Shown here: piece by piece, positions 1 through 8,606 of the stretch | How positions within the stretch are numbered: position 1 is the stretch's first letter | Layout: each line of letters begins with the position of its first letter | Assembly: GCF_003024605.1 (NCBI RefSeq) | Contig: NZ_PYJQ01000010.1 | Span: forward strand, 1-64,000 | Length of the DNA stretch: 64,000 nucleotides | Source of the DNA: Rhizobium sp. JAB6 | Lineage (GTDB): Bacteria; Pseudomonadota; Alphaproteobacteria; Rhizobiales; Rhizobiaceae | Direction: 5' to 3' | Position numbers and translations under genes: made by a program | The notes under the pieces: model-generated | What the model saw: only the letters and a program-made list of their open reading frames with translations | Told to the model about the DNA's origin: nothing | Databases searched by the model: none

Positions 1-45
1 GAAACTTCGTCGCCAGCAGCGCCGCCGCCCTCGTCAGTGATCGGG

Positions 46-75
46 CTTATAGACCCTACCTCCGAACCAAGTCAA
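46..75 (-). promoter_or_regulatory. Strong sigma-70-type promoter reading out of the left edge
   Basis: On the minus strand TTGACT and TATAAG hexamers are separated by 18 bases, close to the housekeeping consensus. Transcription would start near base 38 and run off the window. No start codon with a convincing ribosome-binding site is seen in the remaining bases, so the transcript may have a long leader or be a stable RNA. What it drives cannot be seen. Confidence 0.5.
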
Positions 76-401
76 CAGGCCGATTTTGAAAAAAATCAAA
101 AAACAAATAACTGATTGATTCTTATGTGAGTTTTGTGAACACCCCTGTGATCAGCGCAAATAAACCGCCAAAACACCCACAGGTATCCTCGATAAAGCGC
201 TCTGGCCGGCCGGATGATGGCAGAACAAGCTGCAAAGCCGCATTTCTAAGTCCCCGCCCTCATCATCGCCCCAGCCATTTTATGGGAAACAGCATATGAC
301 TCGCCGCAAAAGCGACCGGTTGATTTGACACCCCTGTCATAAATATGCACATCTTCGCCCCCAGCCTGCGGCTTGCATGAAGGAAGCGGATCACGATCGG
401 C
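76..401. other. Intergenic region upstream of the M23 peptidase
   Basis: I see no gene in this stretch. Bases 76-180 are AT-rich compared with the surroundings. The promoter of the M23 gene should lie here, but I could not single out one pair of hexamers with confidence. Confidence 0.4.
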
Positions 402-2342
402 ATGATGACGGACAAGATGATGCTCCGATCGCTCGGTAACGAGCCGCCGATCCTGGCCGATGGCAGGCGGGCGCCGGATCGGCGCGAGGTTTCTCTCCGT
501 TGGCTTTCCGGCACCTTCCTGACCGGCGTTACCTCGAGCATCCTGATGGGAGTGGCATTGTTTGCCGCACTCGACGGCCGACAGCAGCTCGCCATCCCCG
601 CGGAAGCCTATGCGACGATCGACAGTCATAATGCTACCGACGATCAGGTCACGCGCGGCGGCCGGCTGATTTCCACCGCAATCGCTTCGAAGCCTTCCGA
701 CCGCAATATTCTCGAGGTTTCCACCGTTGTGCGCGATGGCGACAAGGAAGTGGTACGCCGCCAGCCCTTCGCTCATGTGAAGATCGCCCTCGCTACCAAC
801 CGCATCGCCAGCGAGAGCTACCCGCCCTTCGATCCTCTGGCGATCTTTTCGACGGACGACAACATCCCGCAGCCGGCCAACAAGACCGGTGCCATCTACG
901 GATCGGACGTCGAATCCGAAGTCAGCCTGAAGACGATCCCCTTTCCCGCCAAGGACATTCCATTCCAGCTCGCCGGCTCCATGTCGCTGGACGAGGTCGA
1001 GGAGAACGTCCGTTCCAACGGTTCGGTGCTGGCCGATGGCAATACCCAGCTTTCGGCGCTCTACTATGTCGATCCGCGCCGTTTCGCCAATGACGATTCC
1101 GATGTCGACCTGACGGCGGGTCTTTCCGCACGCATCGTCGAAGAAAACATGTCCGTCTCGGCTCCGGAAGCGGTGACCGCGCAGACGGAAGAATTCGCCG
1201 ACGACATCATTCCGGTCCGCGAGAACATGCCGATTGCCGCGGCACTCACGGGCGCCGGCTACCTCAAGGCTGACGCGAATGATGTCGCAAGCAAGATCCA
1301 GCCGCTCTTCGGTTCGTCCGATGTCTCCGCCGGCGACGTGCTGCGCATCGGCATCCTGCAGAAGGGCGAGCAGGCAAAAATCATCCGCGCCAGCATCTAT
1401 CGCGGCACGAAACATCTGCTCACAATAGCCCAGAACGACCATGGCGAATTCGTAGCCGGGAACCCACCACCGATGCTCGATGCCATCTCCACGGCTTTCG
1501 ACAACGACGCGCCTGCCCTGGCGGCCGGGCGCGATCTGCCGAGCGTCTATGACGGCATCTATCGCGCCGCTCTTTCCTACGGCATGACCAAGGAAATGGT
1601 GGCCCAGATCGTCAAGCTGCTTGCGAGCAATGTCGACTTCCAGGCACAGTTGAAGCCGACGGATTCGCTGGAAGCCTTCTTCTCCGTCACCGACGACAAG
1701 GGGCAGGCGACGGCCGATTCCGAGCTGCTCTACGTCAACGCGCGGTTCGGCGACAACGTCACCCGCTTCTACCGCTTCGAAGATCCGACCGATCACTCGA
1801 TCGATTACTTCGACGAGAACGGCAAGAGCATCCGGCAGTTCCTGCTGCGCAATCCCGTTCCCACCGGCGTCTTCAAATCCGGCTTCGGCATGCGCCGCCA
1901 CCCGATCCTCGGCTTTGCGCGCATGCATACCGGCGTCGATTGGTCGGCGCCCCGCGGCACGCCGATCATTGCCGCCGGCAATGGCGTCGTCGAGAAAGCC
2001 GGCTGGGATTCGGGCGGCTTCGGCAATCAGACGCTCATTCGCCATGCGAACGGCTACGTCTCCTCCTACAATCACCAGAGCGCCATCGCCAAGGGCATCG
2101 TGCCGGGCGCAAAGGTGGTTCAAGGGCAGGTTATCGGCTTCATCGGCTCGACTGGTCTCGCGACCGGCCCGCATCTGCACTATGAGCTGATCGTCAACGG
2201 CACGAAGGTCGATCCGCTGCGCATCCGCCTTCCCGGCGGCAAATCGCTGGAAGGCGATGCGCTCACCAAATTCCAGGAAGAGCGCAAGCGCATCGATACA
2301 CTGCTCACCGACGAGAAGACGAAGCAGATCGCCAGCAAATAG
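402..2342 (+). CDS. M23 family metallopeptidase (membrane-anchored murein hydrolase or activator)
   Basis: A 646-residue protein with a cytoplasmic tail, one membrane segment at about residues 43-60, a long periplasmic part and a C-terminal LytM/M23 domain from about residue 490. The zinc ligands expected of an active endopeptidase are visible: His509 and Asp513 in HTGVD and the HLH motif at 591-593, so it is probably a true peptidoglycan hydrolase and not a degenerate EnvC-type activator. The long middle part resembles the opacity-like region of MepM/NlpD-type proteins. It stands alone, convergent with clpB. Start taken at the first of two adjacent ATGs (402 or 405). The substrate, presumably peptide cross-bridges, is inferred from the family. 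Confidence 0.85.
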   Translation: MMTDKMMLRSLGNEPPILADGRRAPDRREVSLRWLSGTFLTGVTSSILMGVALFAALDGRQQLAIPAEAYATIDSHNATDDQVTRGGRLISTAIASKPSDRNILEVSTVVRDGDKEVVRRQPFAHVKIALATNRIASESYPPFDPLAIFSTDDNIPQPANKTGAIYGSDVESEVSLKTIPFPAKDIPFQLAGSMSLDEVEENVRSNGSVLADGNTQLSALYYVDPRRFANDDSDVDLTAGLSARIVEENMSVSAPEAVTAQTEEFADDIIPVRENMPIAAALTGAGYLKADANDVASKIQPLFGSSDVSAGDVLRIGILQKGEQAKIIRASIYRGTKHLLTIAQNDHGEFVAGNPPPMLDAISTAFDNDAPALAAGRDLPSVYDGIYRAALSYGMTKEMVAQIVKLLASNVDFQAQLKPTDSLEAFFSVTDDKGQATADSELLYVNARFGDNVTRFYRFEDPTDHSIDYFDENGKSIRQFLLRNPVPTGVFKSGFGMRRHPILGFARMHTGVDWSAPRGTPIIAAGNGVVEKAGWDSGGFGNQTLIRHANGYVSSYNHQSAIAKGIVPGAKVVQGQVIGFIGSTGLATGPHLHYELIVNGTKVDPLRIRLPGGKSLEGDALTKFQEERKRIDTLLTDEKTKQIASK

Positions 2343-2387
2343 CCTGGGCCCATTTCATGCTGAGCTGTCGGGTAGCCCCATGGCAAA

Positions 2388-2409
2388 ATGGCGGCCCAAA
2401 GACCGCCAT
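2388..2409. terminator. Weak hairpin after the M23 gene
   Basis: ATGGCGG and CCGCCAT form a 7-bp stem around an 8-base loop, 46 bases after the stop codon. It lacks a T-run, so it is only a possible transcript end. Confidence 0.25.
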
Positions 2410-2439
2410 CCGCACTTCTTCATTTATTGAGCCGCCGCA

Positions 2440-2545
2440 ACTTAGCGGTTCAGCTTTTCACGGAATTTCTGAACCACTCTATTTCTTTGTTTTCACGCTG
2501 TTCCGGACGGAAAACCGCTGCGCACGTTACCTATAATTGCTCTAG
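2440..2545 (-). repeat. Dispersed intergenic repeat, family A, copy 1
   Basis: About 105 bases between convergent M23 and clpB, reaching the clpB stop codon. It carries the family core TTCCGGACGGAAAACCGC at 2501-2518 and an outer inverted repeat (AGCGGTTCAG at the left, CTGAACCACT further right). The same core recurs near 17.1, 18.4 and 43.1 kb. It resembles the mosaic intergenic elements known from rhizobia; the family assignment is inference. Confidence 0.7.
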
Positions 2546-5142
2546 GCTGCTTCGTTTACCGCCTGGCGCGGACGGAACAAAAGCCGGTCCGAACCACTGG
2601 TAACCTTGACGAGCGAACCGTCCGGAATTTGACCCGAAAGGATCTGTTCGGCGAGCGGATCCTGAACATATTTCTGAATCACCCGCTTCAGCGGCCGCGC
2701 GCCATAGACCGGATCGTACCCTTTGTTGGCGAGCCAGTTACGGGCATCATCGTCGAGTTCGAGCGCGATCTTGCGCTCCGACAGCAGCTTCAGCAGGCGT
2801 TCGAGCTGAATATCGACGATCGCGCCCATCTCATCGCGCTTCAGGCGGTGGAACAAGATGATTTCGTCGATACGGTTCAGGAATTCCGGCCGGAAATGCG
2901 ACCGGACAACATCCATCACCTGCTCGCGCACCAGATCGCTGTCATCGCCATCCTTCAGCTGAGTGAGATACCCGGCGCCCAGATTGGAAGTCATGATGAT
3001 CATCGTGTTGCGGAAGTCGACCGTACGGCCCTGCCCGTCCGTCAAGCGTCCGTCATCCAGAACCTGGAGCAGGATGTTGAAGACATCGGGATGCGCCTTC
3101 TCGATCTCGTCGAACAGCACGACCTGATAGGGCCGGCGGCGGACCGCTTCCGTCAGCGCTCCGCCTTCCTCATAGCCGACATAGCCGGGAGGTGCACCGA
3201 TCAGCCGCGCCACGGAATGCTTCTCCATGTATTCGGACATGTCGATGCGCACCATCGCCGTTTCGTCGTCGAAGAGGAAGCGGGCAAGCGCCTTCGTCAG
3301 CTCCGTCTTGCCGACACCTGTGGGGCCGAGGAAGATGAACGAGCCGATCGGCCGGTTCGGATCCTGCAGGCCGGCACGCGAGCGGCGGACGGCGCGTGAG
3401 ACGGCCTGAACGGCGTCACCCTGGCCGACGACCCATTTTGCGAGCTCGTCCTCCATGCGGAGCAGCTTGTCGCGCTCACCTTCCAGCATCTTGTCCACGG
3501 GAATCCCGGTCCAGCGGGAGACGACCTGCGCGATATTGTCGGCGGTAACGACCTCCTGCACCATGGAATCGCGGGCACTATCCTGCTCTTCCGCCGCATG
3601 GAGTTCCTTCTCCAGATTGGGGATGACGCCATAGGCGAGCTCGCCGGCACGCTGGAACTCACCCTTGCGCTGGGCAATGGCGAGCTCATTGCGGGCATCG
3701 TCGAGCTGCTTTTTCAGGTCGGCGGCAAGACCGAGCTTCTGCTTTTCGGCCTGCCAGCGCGCGGTCAGCGCATCGGCTTCCTCTTCCAGAGAAGCAAGAT
3801 CTGTTTCCAGCCGCTTCAGCCGGTCAGCCGAGGCCTGGTCGGTTTCCTTCTTCAAGGCTTCGCGCTCGATCTTCAGCTGGATGATGCGGCGATCGAGCTC
3901 GTCGAGTTCTTCCGGCTTGGAATCCACCTGCATGCGCAGACGCGCTGCGGCTTCATCCATCAGGTCGATGGCCTTGTCCGGCAGGAAGCGGTCGGTGATG
4001 TAGCGGTTCGAAAGGGTCGCAGCAGCCACCAGTGCGGCATCTGCGATGCGCACCTTGTGATGCTGCTCATATTTCTCCTTCAGACCGCGCAGGATCGAGA
4101 TCGTGTCTTCGACGGTCGGCTCTTCGACCATGACGGGCTGAAAACGGCGGGCAAGGGCCGGATCCTTCTCGACATGCTTGCGATATTCATCGAGCGTAGT
4201 CGCGCCGACGCAGTGCAGCTCGCCGCGCGCAAGCGCCGGCTTCAGAAGGTTGGACGCATCCATGGCGCCGTCAGCCTTGCCAGCGCCGACGAGGGTGTGC
4301 ATCTCATCGATGAACAGTATGATCTCGCCGTTTTCGGACTGCACCTCATTGAGGACGGCCTTCAGCCGCTCTTCGAACTCACCGCGGAATTTCGCACCGG
4401 CAATCAGCGCGCCCATGTCGAGCGCCATCAGTTTCTTGTCCTTCAGCGATTCCGGCACGTCGCCATTGACGATGCGCAACGCCAGACCTTCGACGATGGC
4501 CGTCTTGCCGACGCCGGGCTCGCCGATCAGAACCGGATTGTTCTTCGTGCGGCGGGACAGGACCTGAATCGTGCGGCGGATTTCGTCGTCACGGCCGATC
4601 ACGGGATCGAGCTTGCCTTCGCGCGCCTCCGCCGTGAGGTCTCGGGCGTATTTTTTCAAGGAATCGAAGCCCTGCTCGGCATTGGCGGAGTCCGCCGTGC
4701 GGCCCTTGCGGATCTCGTTGATGACCTGATTGAGGGCAACAGGCGTAACGCCTGCATTCTTCAGCGTCGCCGAGGTCGAGGCCGTAGGCTCGATCGCCAG
4801 GGCCTGCAAAAGACGCTCGACGGTGACGAAACTATCGCCGGCCTTCTTTGCTGCATCTTCGGCGGTCGCGAAGACCTTGGCGAGCGGCTGAGAAAGATAG
4901 ACCTGGCCGTCGCCGCCGGAAACCTTCGGCAGCTTGGCAAGCGCGGCATCATTCGCAATGCGGGCAGCTTTCGCGTCGCCGCCGGCGCGTTCGATCAACG
5001 AGGCGGCCATGCCCTGATCGTCGTCCAGAAGCACTTTGAGAACGTGCTCGGGCGTGAACTGCTGATGACCTTGCGCAAGCGCGTTGGTTTGGGCGGATTG
5101 CAGGAAACCGCGTACCCGCTCCGAGTATTTTTCAATATTCAT
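2542..5142 (-). CDS. clpB: ATP-dependent chaperone ClpB
   Basis: An 866-residue Hsp100 disaggregase of normal length. In order: an N-terminal Clp_N double repeat (1-150), the first AAA+ module with Walker A GEPGVGKT from residue 207, a coiled-coil middle domain (about 400-530), and a second AAA+ module with Walker A GPTGVGKT from residue 606 and the [11 protein letters not shown]alker B stretch. It has no ClpP-binding tripeptide loop, consistent with ClpB rather than ClpA. It works in the cytosol with DnaK to dissolve aggregates. The start ATG at 5142 is preceded by GGAGGT. It is transcribed alone; a heat-shock promoter is expected upstream but I could not identify one securely. Confidence 0.97.
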   Translation of the reverse strand: MNIEKYSERVRGFLQSAQTNALAQGHQQFTPEHVLKVLLDDDQGMAASLIERAGGDAKAARIANDAALAKLPKVSGGDGQVYLSQPLAKVFATAEDAAKKAGDSFVTVERLLQALAIEPTASTSATLKNAGVTPVALNQVINEIRKGRTADSANAEQGFDSLKKYARDLTAEAREGKLDPVIGRDDEIRRTIQVLSRRTKNNPVLIGEPGVGKTAIVEGLALRIVNGDVPESLKDKKLMALDMGALIAGAKFRGEFEERLKAVLNEVQSENGEIILFIDEMHTLVGAGKADGAMDASNLLKPALARGELHCVGATTLDEYRKHVEKDPALARRFQPVMVEEPTVEDTISILRGLKEKYEQHHKVRIADAALVAAATLSNRYITDRFLPDKAIDLMDEAAARLRMQVDSKPEELDELDRRIIQLKIEREALKKETDQASADRLKRLETDLASLEEEADALTARWQAEKQKLGLAADLKKQLDDARNELAIAQRKGEFQRAGELAYGVIPNLEKELHAAEEQDSARDSMVQEVVTADNIAQVVSRWTGIPVDKMLEGERDKLLRMEDELAKWVVGQGDAVQAVSRAVRRSRAGLQDPNRPIGSFIFLGPTGVGKTELTKALARFLFDDETAMVRIDMSEYMEKHSVARLIGAPPGYVGYEEGGALTEAVRRRPYQVVLFDEIEKAHPDVFNILLQVLDDGRLTDGQGRTVDFRNTMIIMTSNLGAGYLTQLKDGDDSDLVREQVMDVVRSHFRPEFLNRIDEIILFHRLKRDEMGAIVDIQLERLLKLLSERKIALELDDDARNWLANKGYDPVYGARPLKRVIQKYVQDPLAEQILSGQIPDGSLVKVTSGSDRLLFRPRQAVNEAA

Positions 5143-5436
5143 ATGAGACCTCCATGAATCGCTCTGCCCGGACCGGCACAGACCGATGATTGAGATTGAG
5201 CCCCCTCTAGAGGCAGGCCCCGCCTTCCCGCCATTGAGATTTGCGGCAAGACAACTGGAGAGAATATGGGAGGGTATTTGAAGAGTTTAAAGGGTGCGAA
5301 ACGCGAAAAAGGCACGCGATTTGTCGCCGCAGCGCGCCGACTTATGGGGCAGTTCAACCCGGCTTCGCCAGCCGACGGCATCGAATCTTTGCGTCTCGCT
5401 GCTTGATGACATTCCGCCTTTCATACGCTCACAGCA
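5143..5436. other. Intergenic region upstream of clpB
   Basis: Includes the clpB leader. No gene is supported: the open frames here are short and lack ribosome-binding sites. A sigma-32 site is expected from the family, but no pair of boxes matched well. Confidence 0.4.
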
Positions 5437-5477
5437 AAACGGCAACGGCAGCGCATGTCGCACTGCCGTTGCCGTTT
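5437..5477 (-). terminator. Perfect 15-bp stem-loop terminator of the DUF4167 gene
   Basis: AAACGGCAACGGCAG (5437-5451) and its exact complement (5463-5477) flank an 11-base loop. On the minus strand the stem ends in TTTT, 37 bases after the DUF4167 stop codon, as expected for a factor-independent terminator; it could also work on the other strand. Confidence 0.8.
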
Positions 5478-5513
5478 CAATTTCTGCCGTCCGCGCTGGA
5501 ACGCGCATAGGTC

Positions 5514-6218
5514 TTATTCCGAAGCAGCGTCCGCCATGGCCGGCGCTTCGCCAGACCCGGCCTCATCACCTTGACCTTCGCCTTCGCCCGATGCAGCGCT
5601 GCGGCGCGGCTGGCGGCGCGGGCGATTGCCCCCCGCACTGCGACGGCGAGGCTGGCGCTCGCTGGCGGCGACGGCCGGTGTTTCCTCTTCGATCGCCACT
5701 TCGGCCGGAATGCCTTCGATTACGGGCTGGGGGCCTGTACCGTTGATGGCTTCGGCCTCGTGCGCGGGCGCTGCGGCAACCGCCGGAGCGGAATGCTGCG
5801 GGCGCGCCGAGGGCTGAGCCATCTGCGGTTGATCGTCGATTTCCTGCGCGTCCATATCGTCGAGGTCGCGCTCGGCATTATCGCGGTCGTTGTAGTTATG
5901 ATGATCGTCGCGCTGATAGCGCTCCTGCATCTGCGCCTGCGCGCTGGCAATGATCCGATTGTAATGTTCGGCGTGCTGCAGGTAGTTTTCTGCCATGACG
6001 CGGTCGCCGGAGCTTTGAGCATCACGAGCCAAGGCCGCGTATTTCTCGGCAATATGCTGCGCGGTTCCGCGGATTTTCACATCGGGACCAGAGCTGTCGT
6101 AAGTCCTGGTCAGCGGGTTCGAGCCCTTGCGGTTGAAATTGTTGTTGTTATTTCCGCCGCCGCCGTTGTTGTTGTTACCACGCCCCCGACCGCGCTTGTT
6201 CTGCTGTCCTGGCCTCAT
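5514..6218 (-). CDS. DUF4167 domain protein, Asn/Gly/Arg-rich (possible RNA binder)
   Basis: A 234-residue protein of a rhizobial family without a firm function. The first 35 residues are low complexity, with alternating Arg/Gly and long Asn and Gly runs (residues 8-28). A conserved domain follows at about 35-105 (the DUF4167 part, with the KIRGTAQHIAEKYAALARDA stretch and helical repeats). The C-terminal half is disordered, Pro/Ala/Glu-rich, with a basic RRRSAGGNRPRRQPRR-type patch near 190-205. The Arg/Gly and basic patches suggest nucleic-acid binding, but this is inference. The start has GAAGGA four bases upstream. It has its own terminator and lies downstream of prfA-prmC on the same strand, 346 bases away. 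Confidence 0.85.
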   Translation of the reverse strand: MRPGQQNKRGRGRGNNNNGGGGNNNNNFNRKGSNPLTRTYDSSGPDVKIRGTAQHIAEKYAALARDAQSSGDRVMAENYLQHAEHYNRIIASAQAQMQERYQRDDHHNYNDRDNAERDLDDMDAQEIDDQPQMAQPSARPQHSAPAVAAAPAHEAEAINGTGPQPVIEGIPAEVAIEEETPAVAASERQPRRRSAGGNRPRRQPRRSAASGEGEGQGDEAGSGEAPAMADAASE

Positions 6219-6564
6219 AGATCCTTCACCTGAATTCTCTTCGTTGGGATAAAATCATACACGACACCCGCCGCCGCGGTCCGGACAACGCCAAACCAGG
6301 GCTTTCGTGCCGCAAGCAAACTGCGCTTTGGCGCCGGTCTGCCGCTCGACTACGTCAGATTAAACTGATCACGCATTGGGTTATCTTCAACCTTTGACAC
6401 TCTTACCAGAGAGCGGTTCCCCGAGGCTGTCCAAGATAAGCGAATCGTCTCGCTCATTCCCAGCCGCCCAACGCGTGAGCGCAACCTATATTGCTTCCTC
6501 AGGAAATCCAAGCTTTTTCTTTGCGATAACAACGGGGTTCCACAAATCCGCTGAAAACGACGCA
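6219..6564. other. Gap between prmC and the DUF4167 gene
   Basis: No gene is supported; a 71-codon frame beginning at the prmC stop has no ribosome-binding site and no recognisable protein. The promoter of the DUF4167 gene must lie here. Confidence 0.4.
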
Positions 6565-7440
6565 TTAATGTTGAAATTCAAACACAAGAACCCGGTCGTT
6601 CTGCCCGTAGTCGCGAACCGCCTTGACGAGGGAAAATCCTGCTCCTTCAAAAATCGAAGTCACCGTTTCACGCTGATCGTAGCCGATCTCCACACCTATC
6701 ATGCCGCCGGGATGCAGGAATCGAGCCGCGTCCTTCGCGATCGCCCTGTATGCATCCAGCCCATCAAGGCCCCCGTCAAGGGCTGCGGGAGGATCGAAAT
6801 CCTTTACTTCTGGAGCGAGAGTGGAAATGACATTGGACACAATATAGGGCGGATTTGAGACAATCACATGAAAACGTTCGTGGATGGCGTCAAACCAGCT
6901 CCCATGCGCGGTCCTGAACCGCGCCGCCAGGCCATTTCGCTCAGCATTCCCGCGAGCGGTTTCCAGCGCTTCGCTGGAAATGTCGGAACCTACGCCCTTC
7001 GCTCCGGGGCATTCATGAAGCAGCGCCAGACAAATGGCGCCGGTTCCCGTTCCGATGTCCAGTATATGGATATTGCCGATCTGAGATTCAAGACGCCTGA
7101 CATACGGCAGCATCGTATCGACGAGAATTTCCGTATCGGGCCGCGGTTCGAGTGTCGCAGCCGAAAGCCGCAGCGACAGGCCGTAGAATTCCCGCTCGCC
7201 GAGAATGCGATAGACCGGCTCGTGATCGAGCCGTCGGGCGATCGCCGCACGTACCCTCGCGGCGTCATCCTCGGACACAGGCTCGGAACCCCGCGTCACG
7301 AGCCGGGTAGCGGAAAGATGAAGAAGGCCGCCGACAAGAATCCGGGCTTCCGTGGCGGGATCGTCGAGATCGGCCTCGGCAAAACGCGCGCGCACCTCCT
7401 GCAGGAGCCCGGATACGGTTGGCCCCTGCCCGCCGCTCAT
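6565..7440 (-). CDS. prmC: Release factor N5-glutamine methyltransferase
   Basis: A 291-residue S-adenosylmethionine-dependent methyltransferase that modifies the glutamine of the GGQ loop in release factors RF1 and RF2. It has an N-terminal helical domain (1-75), the cofactor motif [15 protein letters not shown] at about 125-140 and the catalytic NPPY motif near residue 192, diagnostic of the HemK/PrmC family. Its ATG overlaps the prfA stop by four bases (ATGA), so the two are translationally coupled, and its substrate is made by the gene before it. Confidence 0.96.
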   Translation of the reverse strand: MSGGQGPTVSGLLQEVRARFAEADLDDPATEARILVGGLLHLSATRLVTRGSEPVSEDDAARVRAAIARRLDHEPVYRILGEREFYGLSLRLSAATLEPRPDTEILVDTMLPYVRRLESQIGNIHILDIGTGTGAICLALLHECPGAKGVGSDISSEALETARGNAERNGLAARFRTAHGSWFDAIHERFHVIVSNPPYIVSNVISTLAPEVKDFDPPAALDGGLDGLDAYRAIAKDAARFLHPGGMIGVEIGYDQRETVTSIFEGAGFSLVKAVRDYGQNDRVLVFEFQH

Positions 7441-8516
7441 GCCTGTTCGCCGAGCTGGGCGAGCTGGCTCGCCTGATAATCCGCCAGCAGCGCATCGACC
7501 ACTTCGTCGATCTCGCCTTCCATCATCCGGTCGAGCTTGTAGAGCGTCAGGTTGATGCGGTGATCGGTGACGCGCCCCTGCGGGAAATTATAGGTGCGGA
7601 TGCGTTCGGACCGGTCACCGGAGCCGACCTGGCTCTTGCGGTCGGCGGAACGCTCGCTGTCGGCGCGCTGACGCTCCATGTCGAAAAGGCGGGAACGCAA
7701 GACCTGCATGGCCTTGGCGCGGTTCTGATGCTGCGATTTTTCCGAGCTCGTCACCACGATACCCGAGGGGATGTGGGTGATACGCACGGCCGAGTCGGTG
7801 GTGTTGACGTGCTGGCCGCCTGCACCCGAGGAGCGCATCGTGTCGATGCGGATATCCTCAGGCCGGATTTCGATATCGATTTCCTCGGCTTCCGGCAGCA
7901 CGGCGACGGTCGCCGCCGAGGTGTGGATGCGGCCGCTCGCCTCGGTTTCCGGCACGCGCTGCACGCGGTGAACGCCGGATTCGAACTTTAGCCGGGAAAA
8001 CACGCCTTTGCCGCTGATGGTGGCGATGATTTCCTTGAATCCGCCAGCTTCGCCCTCGCTTGCGGAGAGCACTTCCACCTTCCAGCCGTTGCTGGCGGCG
8101 AAGCGCTCATACATGCGGAAAAGGTCGCCGGCAAAAAGGGCCGCTTCGGAGCCGCCGGTGCCTGCGCGGATTTCCAGGATCGCGCTCTTCTCATCGGCGG
8201 CATCCTTCGGCAGAAGCTCGATCTGAATGGCCTGCTCCAGCGTCTCGATACGCTCCTTCACCTCGGGCAGCTCCATTTCGGCGAGATCGCGCATGTCGCG
8301 CTCGACCGATTTGTCGGAAAGCATGGCCTCGAGATCGGCAGCCTCGGCAAGGGCGCGCTCGTAGTCGCGGATCTTGGTCACGACCGGCTGCAATTCGGAA
8401 TATTCGGAAGCAAGCTTCACATAGACATCCGCGGCCGGGCCGGCGGACATGCGAGCTTCGATCTCGCCGAAACGGCGTTCCAACTCGCGCATTTTTTCAA
8501 CGGGAAGCTTCGCCAC
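7437..8516 (-). CDS. prfA: Peptide chain release factor 1
   Basis: A 359-residue class I release factor that reads UAA and UAG. The GGQ peptidyl-tRNA hydrolysis motif is in [15 protein letters not shown] near residue 230, and the codon-recognition PxT tripeptide appears as PET within [18 protein letters not shown]. PxT, and not SPF, makes this RF1 rather than RF2. The start is GTG with GGAG seven bases upstream. First gene of the prfA-prmC pair. Confidence 0.97.
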   Translation of the reverse strand: MAKLPVEKMRELERRFGEIEARMSAGPAADVYVKLASEYSELQPVVTKIRDYERALAEAADLEAMLSDKSVERDMRDLAEMELPEVKERIETLEQAIQIELLPKDAADEKSAILEIRAGTGGSEAALFAGDLFRMYERFAASNGWKVEVLSASEGEAGGFKEIIATISGKGVFSRLKFESGVHRVQRVPETEASGRIHTSAATVAVLPEAEEIDIEIRPEDIRIDTMRSSGAGGQHVNTTDSAVRITHIPSGIVVTSSEKSQHQNRAKAMQVLRSRLFDMERQRADSERSADRKSQVGSGDRSERIRTYNFPQGRVTDHRINLTLYKLDRMMEGEIDEVVDALLADYQASQLAQLGEQA

Positions 8517-8606
8517 CCTCTACTCCAATTCTTCTTATTATTTCTGCTTTGATATTATGCGCATGGTCCTGCCTGCAATCCGCTTCGTGCTTTTCGGGAT
8601 CGGGCG

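Noticed and set aside
246..2180. A 644-codon minus-strand frame opposite the M23 gene
   Set aside because: It is the antisense of a recognised gene with M23 motifs; its translation has no family and no ribosome-binding site.
5160..5240. A sigma-32 (RpoH) promoter of clpB
   Set aside because: Expected from the family, but the candidate CTTGCC and AT boxes do not fit the rhizobial consensus at usable spacing.
6350..6565. A small gene between prmC and the DUF4167 gene
   Set aside because: The 71-codon frame starts inside the prmC stop region, lacks a ribosome-binding site and has no recognisable sequence.
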